A stretch of DNA of 64,000 nt from Ectocarpus siliculosus. Its lineage: Eukaryota > Sar > Phaeophyceae > Ectocarpales > Ectocarpaceae. The stretch lies in NCBI GenBank assembly GCA_000310025.1, contig FN648195.1, forward strand, positions 186,505-250,504. The letters are read 5' to 3'. A model generated the notes under the pieces. That model was not told the origin of the DNA. It did not search any database and saw nothing but the letters and a program-made list of their open reading frames with translations. Numbering within the stretch: the first letter of the stretch is position 1; every line of letters starts with the position of its first letter. This document shows, one piece after another, positions 10,301-22,500 of the stretch. The translations under genes and the position numbers were made by a program.

Positions 10301-13300
10301 GAAACAATAGATTCTAGGTTGCGTAAATGATTCGGAACCCGGGTCCTCTCTGTCTCTCTCCCTCTTGTCTAGATATACGTCGCAAGAAGTCGTCAGCGAA
10401 CAAATCAAGCACGAGGTCTCTGTCTCTACGTCTCGGCACCCTAAATTAGGCCTTGGTTTTGCCCGGTGGCTGTGGGACAGGTCGCCGAAACAACGCACCC
10501 CCTCGTGTTTCTTCGGCTTCTCCAGCAACGATGATGATCAAAGTGTTTTATGCCCTGTCGTTTTGTATGACGCCTTTGCGACGTGCTTAGACTACATACA
10601 TGCTTATCGTGTTGCTCGTCTTCATTCCCAATTAATCCCCGGGATCTCTCGCGCTCTCTTACCAATAAACAGGAGTTCCTCACCAAGGGGGATCCGGACT
10701 TCGCCACGCAAACCCGGTACACCACTAAGGTGTGTGTGCGTGAGAGGTTACTCGTACTCATGTAAACGCGTGCCGTAGTCATTAGACCACTGACCTTGTA
10801 CTACAACGCCGGGACGGAGCGATGATATGCCGAGGTGTCGTCGGCCCAGGCTACATCTCACAAGGATGAGCCAGAAGCTGAGAGTGCCATCATTCTTGAG
10901 TTTTGTTTTTGCCAAACCTGGGAATTTCGCACGTTTGCCGGTTGTTACAGAGGCGTGGACATGGGGGCCTGTTCCCCCCCCCCCCCCCACTGCATACGTG
11001 TACAACCGCCATCGCATTTTGTCTTAGGCACTCAAACAGTGGTTGTTGCCTGGGGGGATACGTTGGAGGTGAACGGGCGGGAGGGAGGGGTGGGGGGGGG
11101 TGCACCGCGTTTCGTTCACTATATATTTTTTGTCTTCGATGCTTGGTGAATTTCTCCCGTTTTCAGACACCCCCCCTCCCGTCAACCGTAGACGACGGCA
11201 GCCGTATTCGAAGCTTTAACACAGGCACTGCTGTAGATGTATATCTTGACGCACACGGCATCGTTTTTTACGACTCCGGCCCGCTGCTGTGGTCTACGCG
11301 CCGCGCCTGAAATCGCCGACTTTCCCAGGTGGAGAACGTGCCCGCCGAGCTTCGATCTGCGGTGGCTCTAGAAGCGTACTTCGAAGACCTGTTTCCAGGG
11401 TGCATTCACAGGTGTGCTTCTTGCCTGCTTGTTGTGTTTCTCTCTTTTTGTAAATAGCGCCCGACCATGTTCTCCGGTTGACTACAATATTGAAAATGCC
11501 GAGGCTAGGGAAGGCCGAGCGCCTTCTAGTCTGCTGTGTCCGCTTGTAGTTGTGATATGAACAGCGCCAACCAATGGAAGAGGAGTTACATTGTAGCCGG
11601 GGGGGATGGGGGGGCAAGAAATAGGAGACCTGCTGTGCAAAGGTTGCGTGTACTCCATTTCGACGTCGGGGGCGCCTATCCGCTGGCCAGTGAACGTCAT
11701 TGCGTTCGAGGAATTGTGCCTTTTAGATTTGTATGGACCAGGTTTCGCTCGAGAGGATCACATGTTGTTGCACCGCACCATGCCAGCAACCATTCCAACC
11801 GAGGCGAGAGGAGCGTAGGATCCTGCTCTTCCTGTCGCACGCGCGCGCGCGCGCGCAGCCCCTGGCCAGCTCTTCGTTCCCTTTTTCGTCAGCAGCCGGC
11901 CGGCCCAGTGGGGGTGCTCGCGCCCGCGCTCCTCTTGGGGGGCTGGCTCAACTGCTGGCTGTCTAGTTGCATCGAAGTGCCGCGTTTCTTCTCGAAGAAA
12001 GGAAGGCAGTAAGACTGTTAGTGCTGCTGCGGCTGCTGTTGATGTCACGCGAGCGAAAACGCACCCCGCCGAGATAACGTCGACGAAGGGTGCTTCCGAA
12101 AAGTCGTGCATCGAAAGCGGACATAAGTTTCTTGTTCCGTCTCCTCCACAACGGCAACCTACAAGAGCTACCTTGGATGCATGCCACCCCCGCACCCCCC
12201 CCACGGCCGCGATATGCCAGCCTAGTCCAGTGAGAACCCGGCGTGCTCCGTCCCGGCTTTGTAGGGATGCGAGGTCAGTGGTCTAACGACTACTTCATGC
12301 ACGGCTATGAGTCACCCCTCCCCCCCCCCTCCCTTCATTTGTCGGCCCCTTTTCTTCCCGTCCGCACAGCGCGGTGATGTGCCTCAACATGCCCAACCTG
12401 GAGGCCAAGGTGGAGAGGAGGGAGGTCGTCGCCGACTGGCTCGAGAAGACGCGGTCCCTCCAGCTCTTGACCGGAAAAGTGGTTCAGCACAAGTGAGGGA
12501 GAAGAGACCTAACAGGATGGACGTAGGGCGGACGGGGGCTGATTCGCGCCTTAGAAACGTTGAAACTGGTCTGCTGGGCATGCCGACTATGTCACTGCTG
12601 CTGCTTCCGCCTGTAGTTGGTACATACAGGGGGGAGGGAGGGTGGGTTTGACGCACGGGGCTATCCTGCAGAAGGAACTGTGCCAATGTTGCTGCGGCTT
12701 GGCTTGATGGTTGCCGTTTTTTTTCTTGCAAGGGCCGCTGCCGCGGCCGCCGCCGCCCTCAAGAGCCTGAGGAGTTGAGACGGGAGGTGCGTCGTCGCTT
12801 TTGTCGCCGGCGGTCTTCTTCGTGGAAGGATGGCTCTCGTTCCGTGGTTGTTTCGCGGTATCTCTCGTTCCGTGGTTGTTTCGCGGGATCTGTCGTTCCG
12901 TGCTTGTTTTCGCGGTAGTCTTAAGTTGCGTGTCGTTGTGCACGGCTTGTGAAGAGAACGGAAAACGAAGACTCGTATGTTTGTTGCCCACAGGGGAGAT
13001 ATCGCTACACGTATGCCGCTCGGGGAACCGTAGAAACACAGGTCGGTCACCATAAAACGGACTCTTTACAAATCTGTGGAAGATATGCAATTGTTGTGTG
13101 TCAGAAAAAAAATAAGACCCGCGTGTTTCCGTAGGCTGACCGCGTGCCACGATTTGTCTTATGTTTGGTTTCGCCCCTCCCCGTCCGTAGAAATCGACGC
13201 TTCCCTGGCGACTGCTGCGGGTCCGCTTCTGGGATGTCGGAAGCAGAATACCTTGCGGGAGAGCTGGCAAAGCTCAACGAAGAGGTGCGTGTCAAGAGGA

Positions 13301-16300
13301 GGGGGGGGGGTGTACTCATGTAAACGCACGCCGTAGTCGTTAGACCATCGACCTCGCATCCCTACAATGCGGGGACGGAGCGATTTGCGGGGGGGGTGGC
13401 GGGGGGGAGGCGGGCACTCATGTAGTCGCATGTCGTGGTCGTTAGACCGTTGACCTCGCATCCCTACAATGCCGGGACGGAGCGATATGCCGGGGCTTCG
13501 CCGGCCCAGGCTATAATATAGTCTGCACGTTTACAAGGATGAACTAGAGGCTGATAGTGCCATCATTTTTGCGTTTTCCTGTGCCAAACCAAATATGCCG
13601 GCGGTTGGCTGGCGTGTCAAGAGGAGGGGGGTTAGTTCAGAGGCGCCACGTAGAGTCTTCTGCCAAGCGATCGATGCTGACCGGATCGCCAGAGAGTGCT
13701 GTAGGAGAAAATGTGATCGTGCTTGTCTGGTGTATTTCGGGTTGAAAGCCGGATGTCGTCGTGGTAAGTCTAGGACTATGTGGCCTGCTGCTGGTGAGTT
13801 TTTTTTAACAGATTGGATTTGCACGTGCAGGGACTTTTGTCGAAGCAGGGGGTTTATCTCTGGCCGCAGGTAAAAGCGCCCAAAGGGATTTTGCTGAACG
13901 CTTTTGAGTGTCACTGCCGCCGCCTATTCAGAAGCAGGCAAGAAGCACGTTCTTTCTGGTTATTTTTTGTTCCTTGGTTCTACAGACTGCGTGTGGCGAC
14001 GTTTTTCCGGTGCACAGCTTGTTTTTGGTCGAAAAATGGTGAACTAATAGGCATACGTGCTGCGGCAGACTGTGATTGTCTTGTTTTTTTCACGTGCACA
14101 GCCTCTTGCGTTGGAACAACTGCGAAAAGCGCGATACTGTGTTGTGTACTTGTATTTGTCACCTTCACAGCTTCATTTCTGTCCGAAAACGTTAAACATA
14201 AATCGCGGAACGGCAGATCGAAAAGGAGCAGAAGGCGTTCCTCCAGGCGGCGCAACGGCTCAACTCCATGGACGACCGCCTCATGCGCGCGGCCAGCGTA
14301 GCCCGTAAGATGAAAGGCAAGGAAGGAGGTGGACGGGAAGAGGAGGAGGGTGCAGCAGCGTCGTCCGAACGGCCGGTGAGCGACAGCTTCTTTCCCTCCC
14401 GCGTGATATCGATGGGATAGATGGACTAGGGAAGACATTTTTGAGTCACCTTTGGCAAAGTAGGAAGCAACGATTGGCCATCAATGATCGGTTCTGTGGG
14501 TGCTCCGGCTCTCGAGGACGCGTGGCCAATGGTCTAACCGCTAAGGCATGCAAAACATAAGAGTACGCCCCCCCCCCGTGAAAATCCGGCATGCTCCGTC
14601 CCGGCTTTGTAGAGATGCGAGGTCAATGGTCTAACGACTAAATACGGCATTCACGACTATGAGGACCCCCCCCCCCCCCCCCCCCCCCCTCCCCTTGGCC
14701 CCCCGGGGGGGGTGGGGCCATGGGCTAAAAAATATGGGCCGGAATACTGAATAAACTCCCCCCTTAAACCCGGGAATGAGAACAAGCGACACGCTCTTTA
14801 CTAAAAAAAAGAACAAAAAAACTTTTTTGAGGAAAACCTTNNNNNNNNNNNNNNNNNNNNNNNNNNNNNNNNNNNNNNNNNNNNNNNNNNNNNNNNNNNN
14901 NNNNNNNNNNNNNNNNNNNNNNNNNNNNNNNNNNNNNNNNTTTTCCCGGTAAGGCCAGAAAAAAAAAGGGGTTCCCCCCCCCCCCGGAAAAATTCGGCCA
15001 TTTCCCCCCCGGGTTTGGAAGAGAGGGGGGTAAATGGTTTAAAGGATAAATTGGGGCTTCCCGGTTTGGGGCCCCCCCCCCCCCCCCCCCCCCGCCGTTC
15101 CTCTTGTCCTCTCGAGGGCGTGTGGTCAATGGTCTAATAACTATGGCCTGCAATACTGAGTACACTCCCTCATTAAACCTGGTAGTGAGACGATGCGACA
15201 CGCTCTTTACTAAACAAATGAGCAGACAAGCTTTAGTGAGGAAACCTTTTCGTGCACACTATAACAGCAATAAAAGTGTGAGACACCGTAAATAATCATG
15301 ACCGTGTTGCAAGCAGGAGGGCGGGGGTGCGTTGGGGGGGGAGGTACAAGCTAGAGGCACCGCCGAGTGTCGTGTTCCTACCAACGGGGAAGGTTAAATA
15401 CCGATTGGTGCTTGATATGTGTTTGTTGTGGCTTCTAGCCATGAAGGCCGTTGGTTCACGCCCGACTAAAAAGATAATTGGTTTGGGTTGTAGCTCAGAT
15501 GTTTACAGAGTAAAGGACTATGAATCTCCATTGGTGAGAGAAGTACCAAAAGGGTCTCGTCAAAAGCGCCAAAGCTCTCGAGCTAATTGCTGCGAAGTTC
15601 TATTCCTCTTCTCGCAAGACCGAACAGCCGAAGAGGGTGGTGTACAAGTTTTCGTCTTCTTGCATAATTTCCTGAGTCTTGTATGTTTTTGTGTATATTT
15701 TGTTGTTTGATTGTTTTTCTAACACCTTGTCATGACAAAAAAACAAACAAAAACAGGAGAGCAAGGCGGCGTCTGTGGATCAGATCGACTTTTTCTTAAG
15801 GGCCAAGTCGCAGAAAGAGTCTCAGTGGGCCATGCAGGAAGTGGACGACGTTTCGGACGTGTCGCCTTCCTCGCGAAGGGTCGACGAGGGTGCGTGTTTC
15901 CTTTGCAGCCGTTTTTGTGTTTTTTCCGCGGAACGACAGCGGTAGAAGTGGAAGTTTTTGTCGTCGTCTTGGTCGTCGTAGGGCCTCTGTATCTGTTGTT
16001 GCTGCTGCTGCTGTTGTTGTTGCCATTTCGTTATTCCCTTTCTTCATGTTGCTTCTGTAGGAGAGTTCAAAGGCAAGGGCGGGTGACAAAAACACGCTCC
16101 TTTTTCCCACGCGAGTCGGAAAACGGGTCCTCGCTTCGTTGTTACTTGTCAGGAGGGGGGGGGGGGGGCTCACACGAACCTACTCCATTCTGCGTGGTCC
16201 CCGTACTCGCCCCTTTTGCATGCATCGCTGCCAGGGCGGACGGGGTCGTCGAGCCTGGACGTCGAGGGGGGGGGCGCCGCCGAATCAGCAAGCGGCATCG

Positions 16301-18996
16301 AAGAGGAGCTGGAGGCGAGGAGGAGACGTTCCAAGAACCGTTCTCCGAGCTCCGGCGGCGACGAGCTTAAGCCCGGCCCTCGCCCCGGAGTCACGTCCGC
16401 CTTGGACACGGACCAGCCGCTTGCCGGCGGGGCGGCGGGCCTGATCGAGGCCGCTCCTGACATGGCGAAGGTGTGGCGGCACCCCCTTCGCCGGGGGGGT
16501 ATGCATTAGTGTTGGTATACGTAGGACCGGATAGACTGCAACGGTAGACGATGGTGAAGGCCTAGATGGGAATGCATTGGTGTTGATATGCGTAGGACCA
16601 GACAGACAGTAGGTGATGGTCAAGGCCTAGATGGGAATTCGTTAGTGTTGATATGCGTAGGACCGGATAGACTGCAAGAGTAGACGATGGTGAGGCCTTT
16701 TTAAAGCCTAGATGGGACTTGCTGCGGCCGTGATGATGGCCTGGTGGGCAGGAGATGGGGCGTGGAGGGTAGAGGAGGAAGAGGATGCTCTTGCGGAAGG
16801 AGCATTGGTGCTGTGCGTGGTAGTCATCATGCTCGTGTGGCAGAGGAGTCTGCCCAGCTATGCCCGCGTGAGGTTTTGTCGGGGTGAAAACTGCAACAAC
16901 AGAGACATCTGTTTTTTCCGCGGCGGACTACGTTGTAGATGAGAACATGGGGCCAAGGATTCGACATACAATGTCTACTGCGTGCCCCTAGAGCCGGTCT
17001 TGCAGTCCTGTTCAGGTGTGTAAGTGTTATCTCATTCTGGTTGCGGCTACCCCCTCCGGGTTATTCCACGCTTTTTCCCATTTCCCATATTTTCCCTTCT
17101 CTCTTCTCTCTCTCTCCCATCCTTCTGTTCTCCTCCCTCCCTTCCCTTCCCCGCAGGAAGCGCTGTCTTCCCTCGCGTCCGTGGGCAACTCCGCCTTCAA
17201 CACCACCAGGAGGGTCGCTCGCGGTGTCCTGTACCTCACCCTAGGCCAGCGCATGAGTACCACCGGCTTCGTCACCTTCCGGCAAATGGCGGCTTGCGCG
17301 GCTTCTAGACAGGTGAGGGATAGGGAAGGGGGGACGGTGGTGTGTGTATTCTGCGTGTTGGTGGGGGTTGGGTGGTAGGGTATAGCGGGTGCGAAGAAAA
17401 GGAGTGGGTGTAAGTTGCTGCGACAGCATCGGGTGTTGCATAACAGGGAGGTGAGGAGTGGATATGATACATTTGAATTTATGTGGTCGCTGCCGCTTGC
17501 ATACCTATTTACAATGCCGCCCCCATAGATAGACTAGGGAAGACATTGTTGAGCCACCTTCGGCAAAGTAGGAAGGAACGATTGGCCATCCGTGATCGGT
17601 CCTGTGGGAACAATGCTTCGTCCTCTCGAGGACGCGTGGTCAATGGTTTAACCGCTAAGCATATGCAAAACGAACGAGTACGCCCCCCCCCCCCCTCCCC
17701 CCCCTCTCTCTGTCTATTTGCCGAACTGCTGACCGTCTGTATGTCTGTCTCTGGCCCTTTGTGTTCCGTCGCTGCCGTACCGCTTTTTATCTCTGTCCGC
17801 TCTCCCTCTCTCTTCTTCGGCTCTCCCACCGCGTCCTTTTTACGTGCCTGCCGACGCCGCCCGACCTACCTGGTACCAAACATCGCCCCGGGTCAAAACA
17901 GGTGCTGCTGGCGCCTCGGCCAGACTGGTGCGACTGCGAGCCTGCGCCGGACCCGCGAGACGTGGTGTGGAAGAACATCGCGGTGCCCCAACCCCAGGCA
18001 CGAAGTTATTATTGCTGTTCTCGTTGTTTGCGGTGTTGGTGTCGCGGCTGCTGTCACCTGTTGCTGTTGCTGTTGTCGTTCTAGTCGATGTAATTCGAAA
18101 AGTATTGTTTCTGTGTATTTATTGTGCTTTGGTTGTATTGCTGCTGTCACCATTTTGCTGTTGCTGTTGTCAATCTACACGTTTGTTAGGTGTTGGCGGT
18201 GTTCTGTCGTAGATGTTGTCTGTGAATGTCTTTCGATGTCGCGTTTGATGAGAAAAGAGTGAACCAAACACCTCCCTTTACAAGCGGTGCTTGTACCAAA
18301 CAGCAGTGTTTGGCCGTCCCCCACTAGCGGTGTGATCGTCCTTGAAAGCGGGGGATTAGCACCATGGATGGACATGTCATCAACCCCCCCTAACACATAC
18401 CCAGGCATGGAAAATACGAAATTTCGCACTTCGCACGTGACCTTGAACACTCTTCGTGTTGGTCAAGTCAAGTGCCGCGTGTCTGCTATATGCTTGGGAA
18501 GATGGATATCGCCCTGAACTCGTCTGTTTGCTTGTTGATCATCCGTTGCCTTTTCCCGTTCAAGACACGAGGCTGTAATTAGTCGGCCAATCCCCCCGTC
18601 CCTCCCGCCCTGCTTCCTCTTCTCTCAGAACGACCTGAGACAGAACGTGGCTGCCTGGTTGGTGGCCGCGGGGGCCATCTTCTGGTCTTTCCCGGTCCTG
18701 CTTATCCAAGTGCGGTCCGTCTTCCTGTCACTGTTGTCCTTGTTGTTGTTGGTGGTGTGTGTATGGGGGGGTGTAGTGTCGTTGTGCGATATGTTGTGTG
18801 ATTTTTTGTTTTCCTTGGTCGTCGTCGTCGTCGTTATTGGTGTTGGTGTTGGTGTTGGTGTTGGTATTGGTATTGGTGTTTTTATTGGTGGTGTGGGTTA
18901 TTGGTGTTGGTGTTGGTGTTGGTGTTGGTATTGGTATTGGTGTTTTTGTTGGTGGTGTGGGGAGGTGTTCGCGTCGTTGTAGAGGTGTTGTCGTGG

Positions 18997-19047
<51 letters not shown>

Positions 19048-19454
19048 TCGTTGTCGTCATGACTGCAGTTTTCTCGACACTCCAGACCCCACCCACCGTT
19101 CCCTCTGTTCCTTTTGCTGGTTTGCGATCTGTGCGGGACACTCCAAGGCGGCTCGGTTCCGCCTCTCTTGTCCTCTTTCCAAGGCATCGTTTTACTCTTT
19201 GCCGGTGCACTGCTGGTTTCTTACCCCTGTGCCTCTCGTTGGCCATCTTCCTCTTCTCCGCGACCAACTATTTTTATAGCAATTACTCTGCTGCCGCTCT
19301 TCATTGCCTATACATGCTTCGCTGTCTCGGGATTCCCTCCTACGTCTCTACACCCAACTAGCTGACTGTTCGTCTTGCCCCCCCCCCCCCCCCCTCCTTT
19401 CCGTTCCCCTCTGTTGGCGTCACCTCTGTCTCTCTGTCTCTCTCTCTGATTGCC

Positions 19455-19541
<87 letters not shown>

Positions 19542-22500
19542 GTCTGTCTGTCTGTCTCCCCCTTGTGCGGTGTAGCTCTGGGCATCTTACAGCGAGCTCG
19601 AGAAGATCTTCCCGGTACTGGCCGACCTTGACCCGGACAGGTGCGTTTGCGGCCCCAAGTATCCCCAATTCACGCCCCACCACAAGCGATGTAGCGGTGT
19701 GTACCCGGCACGCGACCAAACATGACTCCGGTATCGCTCCCGAAATTGCCGCGTGTTGTGCACCGAGCTGCTCCGATCTCGCAGCAGTACTCGCGCAACT
19801 AGTTAGCGCGCCTGTCAAGCGACTTGAGATTGCCGTCGTTGTTGTTGGCGATGTTTGTTGTGCTGGTGATGGTTTTGTTTTCACATCGTGCGGACGTTTT
19901 GTGTTTGTAGACCCCTTGTGCGGTTCGTGCTTGGTGTGTTTTTGTCTCGGCCACCCTCCCACTTGTCTCTTTCAGCTTCTCGGTACATTCATTGGTGGGG
20001 TCGCACACAAAAGTAAAGAAAGTGCCAGCTATGGCGGGCAGGAGCTCAACGGTGTATGTTGAGGAAGGGGTTCATCCAAACGCGGACGAACCTTCAGTCT
20101 CTCGTATGGCCAACGTTTGCAAGCATCGCGCCGCCACACGGCGATGTCTGGCTTTTCCACCTGCACCTCTTTCGTCTATGATTTTGCGAGTTAAGTCTTG
20201 TTTAACCCCACCTCTCCCTTCCATGCTTATTGTGGTCTTCGTACTGAGCTGTCGTCAACGTTTTTGTTTTCATCCTCGCTGTCGCGCACGCTGACGTGAT
20301 TTGTCTATTTCTGTCCGTTCTTGCCGAGGCAGCTTCCTGTACTACGTGATTGCGGGCTATCTTCCGGTCGTCCTCCTGCTGCTGCTGATGCTTTTGCTAC
20401 CGTTCCTTTTCCAGGTGGCCGCTGTGTACGGAACGCCGTCGGGGTTTCACGAAATGAAAGTCGGGTAGATAAGTGCTGTTCGTCGTTACTGCTTGCTCTT
20501 TGTTGGCGTTGCTTCCGCGGGGGAAAGCCACCGATTCGACTGCCCATCGGCGCACTTACCCTTCCGGCCATATGTTCCTACGAAGTTCACCCCCCCAATG
20601 GTCTATTGACTGTATGGCATGCACGGCCATGAGTACCCCCACCCCCCCACCCCCCCCACCCCCCCCATCAGCACACCGCCCTCCCCGTATCGCTTCTTAG
20701 AAAGAACAAAGAAGCTTGTGTTCTGACCTCGTTGTTCACTACTAACCGATACGTGAGTGGTCGCCAGCTTCACGGTAGAGCCCAGTTTGGTGACGTGCTG
20801 CGCCAAACGTGAGCAATTTAAATAGGACTGAAGCTCAGGAACTGCCTCTCGCATGGTCGTCGCCCGCAACTTAACGCCAAACCAACCCTATTATTAATAC
20901 TACCTTGTTCTTCCGATTTGCCGTCCGCGTGCCGCTACCCCTTGGCGCCACGTCTCTTTCGGGAGCAGGCCTTGGCCTACCGGTACGAGCGTCGCAAGTC
21001 TCACAGCGAGGTGCAGCAGTCGATTCTGACGCGCTACTTCACGTATCAGGTATAACGCATCGACGGGTCCAGCCTCCGCCGCCGCTGTCGCTGTCGCGAG
21101 TGGCATCTGTCGAATCGGATTCGTTTGTCATTCCTTGAAGAGGTTTGATCCCCTCCTCGTTGTTGTTGTTGTTGTCCGAGTCAGCCTCGAGAGCGAAAAG
21201 AGGAATTGTCTAGACCAGCCGTGCGTATGTCGATTGGACATCTGTTGTTGTTAGATTCGTCCGCGCGCACGCCGCACCAGGGTTGCTCTCTTAGCCTCCT
21301 GCCTCCCAACCCGTAACCGGTGGTCACGCTCGTCCCTTGTGCTATTTGTCGGTGAAAACATTATTGAAGATTTGAAACAACTCCTTTCCGTCCCATTCCT
21401 TCAACGTTTTCCCGTGAGCGTCTAAACGGCTGACCTCTCGCTCCTTTGGTCTTTTTGTGTGTTGTGCGTGTGTCGCCGCCGATGAACAGGTTGCGAACAT
21501 CTACGTTACCGTAGCGTCCGGATCCATCATCTCGGCCCTCCAGGAGATCCTCGACGACCCCGCCTCGGTGAGAGTCCTCTGCTTTGACGTCACGAAACCC
21601 CTTGTGCATCGACCAAACCCCGACGAATCGATTGGTTGGGCGGGCAAGAAGTTGGAGACACTCCGTAGCTACAACTTCTCCGCGTGTTTGTTGCCAAGGA
21701 CATGTTGCTTTTGCATCATCGGGTTAGAGAGCCTTTGAAGAGGTGGGGAAACTTGACACGTTTGCGGGAGATAAAACCCCGAATGACATAAGCAGAGAAC
21801 AAGCAATCCCCACTTAATTCACACAACGCCCAAGGTTAACAACGACAAAACCACAGCACTTCTGTCTTAGCATAAATAGCCAACCCAATCGATCTCGTCT
21901 GTAAACCAGGTGCTGAACATCCTCGGCGAGACTTTCCCCGCCGTGGCGGTGTACTTCTTGGATGTGATCGTCGTCAAGATTTTCGTCGGGCTACCGTTTG
22001 AGGTGACAAGGGGCGAGTTGGAAAGCACCAGCCAGGGAACGTTCCGATGCGACTGGCGGTCGAATTGTTCCGCCGTGCGCCGCCGCAAACTTTGCTCCTC
22101 CGATTTTGTGGGGCATCCATGAAAGACAGGCCGGCGTGCATCAACACCCCCATGTATTTTGTTTTTTTTACTCTTATTTGCCTGTATTCCACTCCCGGTA
22201 CCTTTATGGACTGCGTGCGATTACTACTCCTGTCTTTGTTCTCGTGCTAAGTGGGAAGCCGTTCTTTTTTTTTTGTTCTTCGAACGCGGAGGTAGGGGGG
22301 CGGGGGGGCAGCGTCCTCTTGTCTCTTATTTTTCACGTAGAGTTGTGGCGCTGAAAGCGGGAGTCGGCAGCAGAGGCGATTTTTTCGAGAGCGGACGCGA
22401 ATGCCCGAGAGGAATGCAGGCGACCAAATTGTCTAGCGGCGGTAAAACGCCCTTGGGGCCAAAACAGCTTTTTTTTCGCGGGTTTGCCCGGTCTAACGGA

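Noticed and set aside
14690-15090. Low-complexity frames through C-runs and N
   Set aside because: Assembly-gap artefacts.
18728-19267. Minus frame rich in Asn and Thr repeats
   Set aside because: It is the translation of the TTG/GTTGGT microsatellite in intron 13.
19304-20062. Plus frame of 252 codons with a long CLSV repeat
   Set aside because: It is the (CTGT)n microsatellite read through; the real exon 14 of the channel gene is in a different frame with splice sites.
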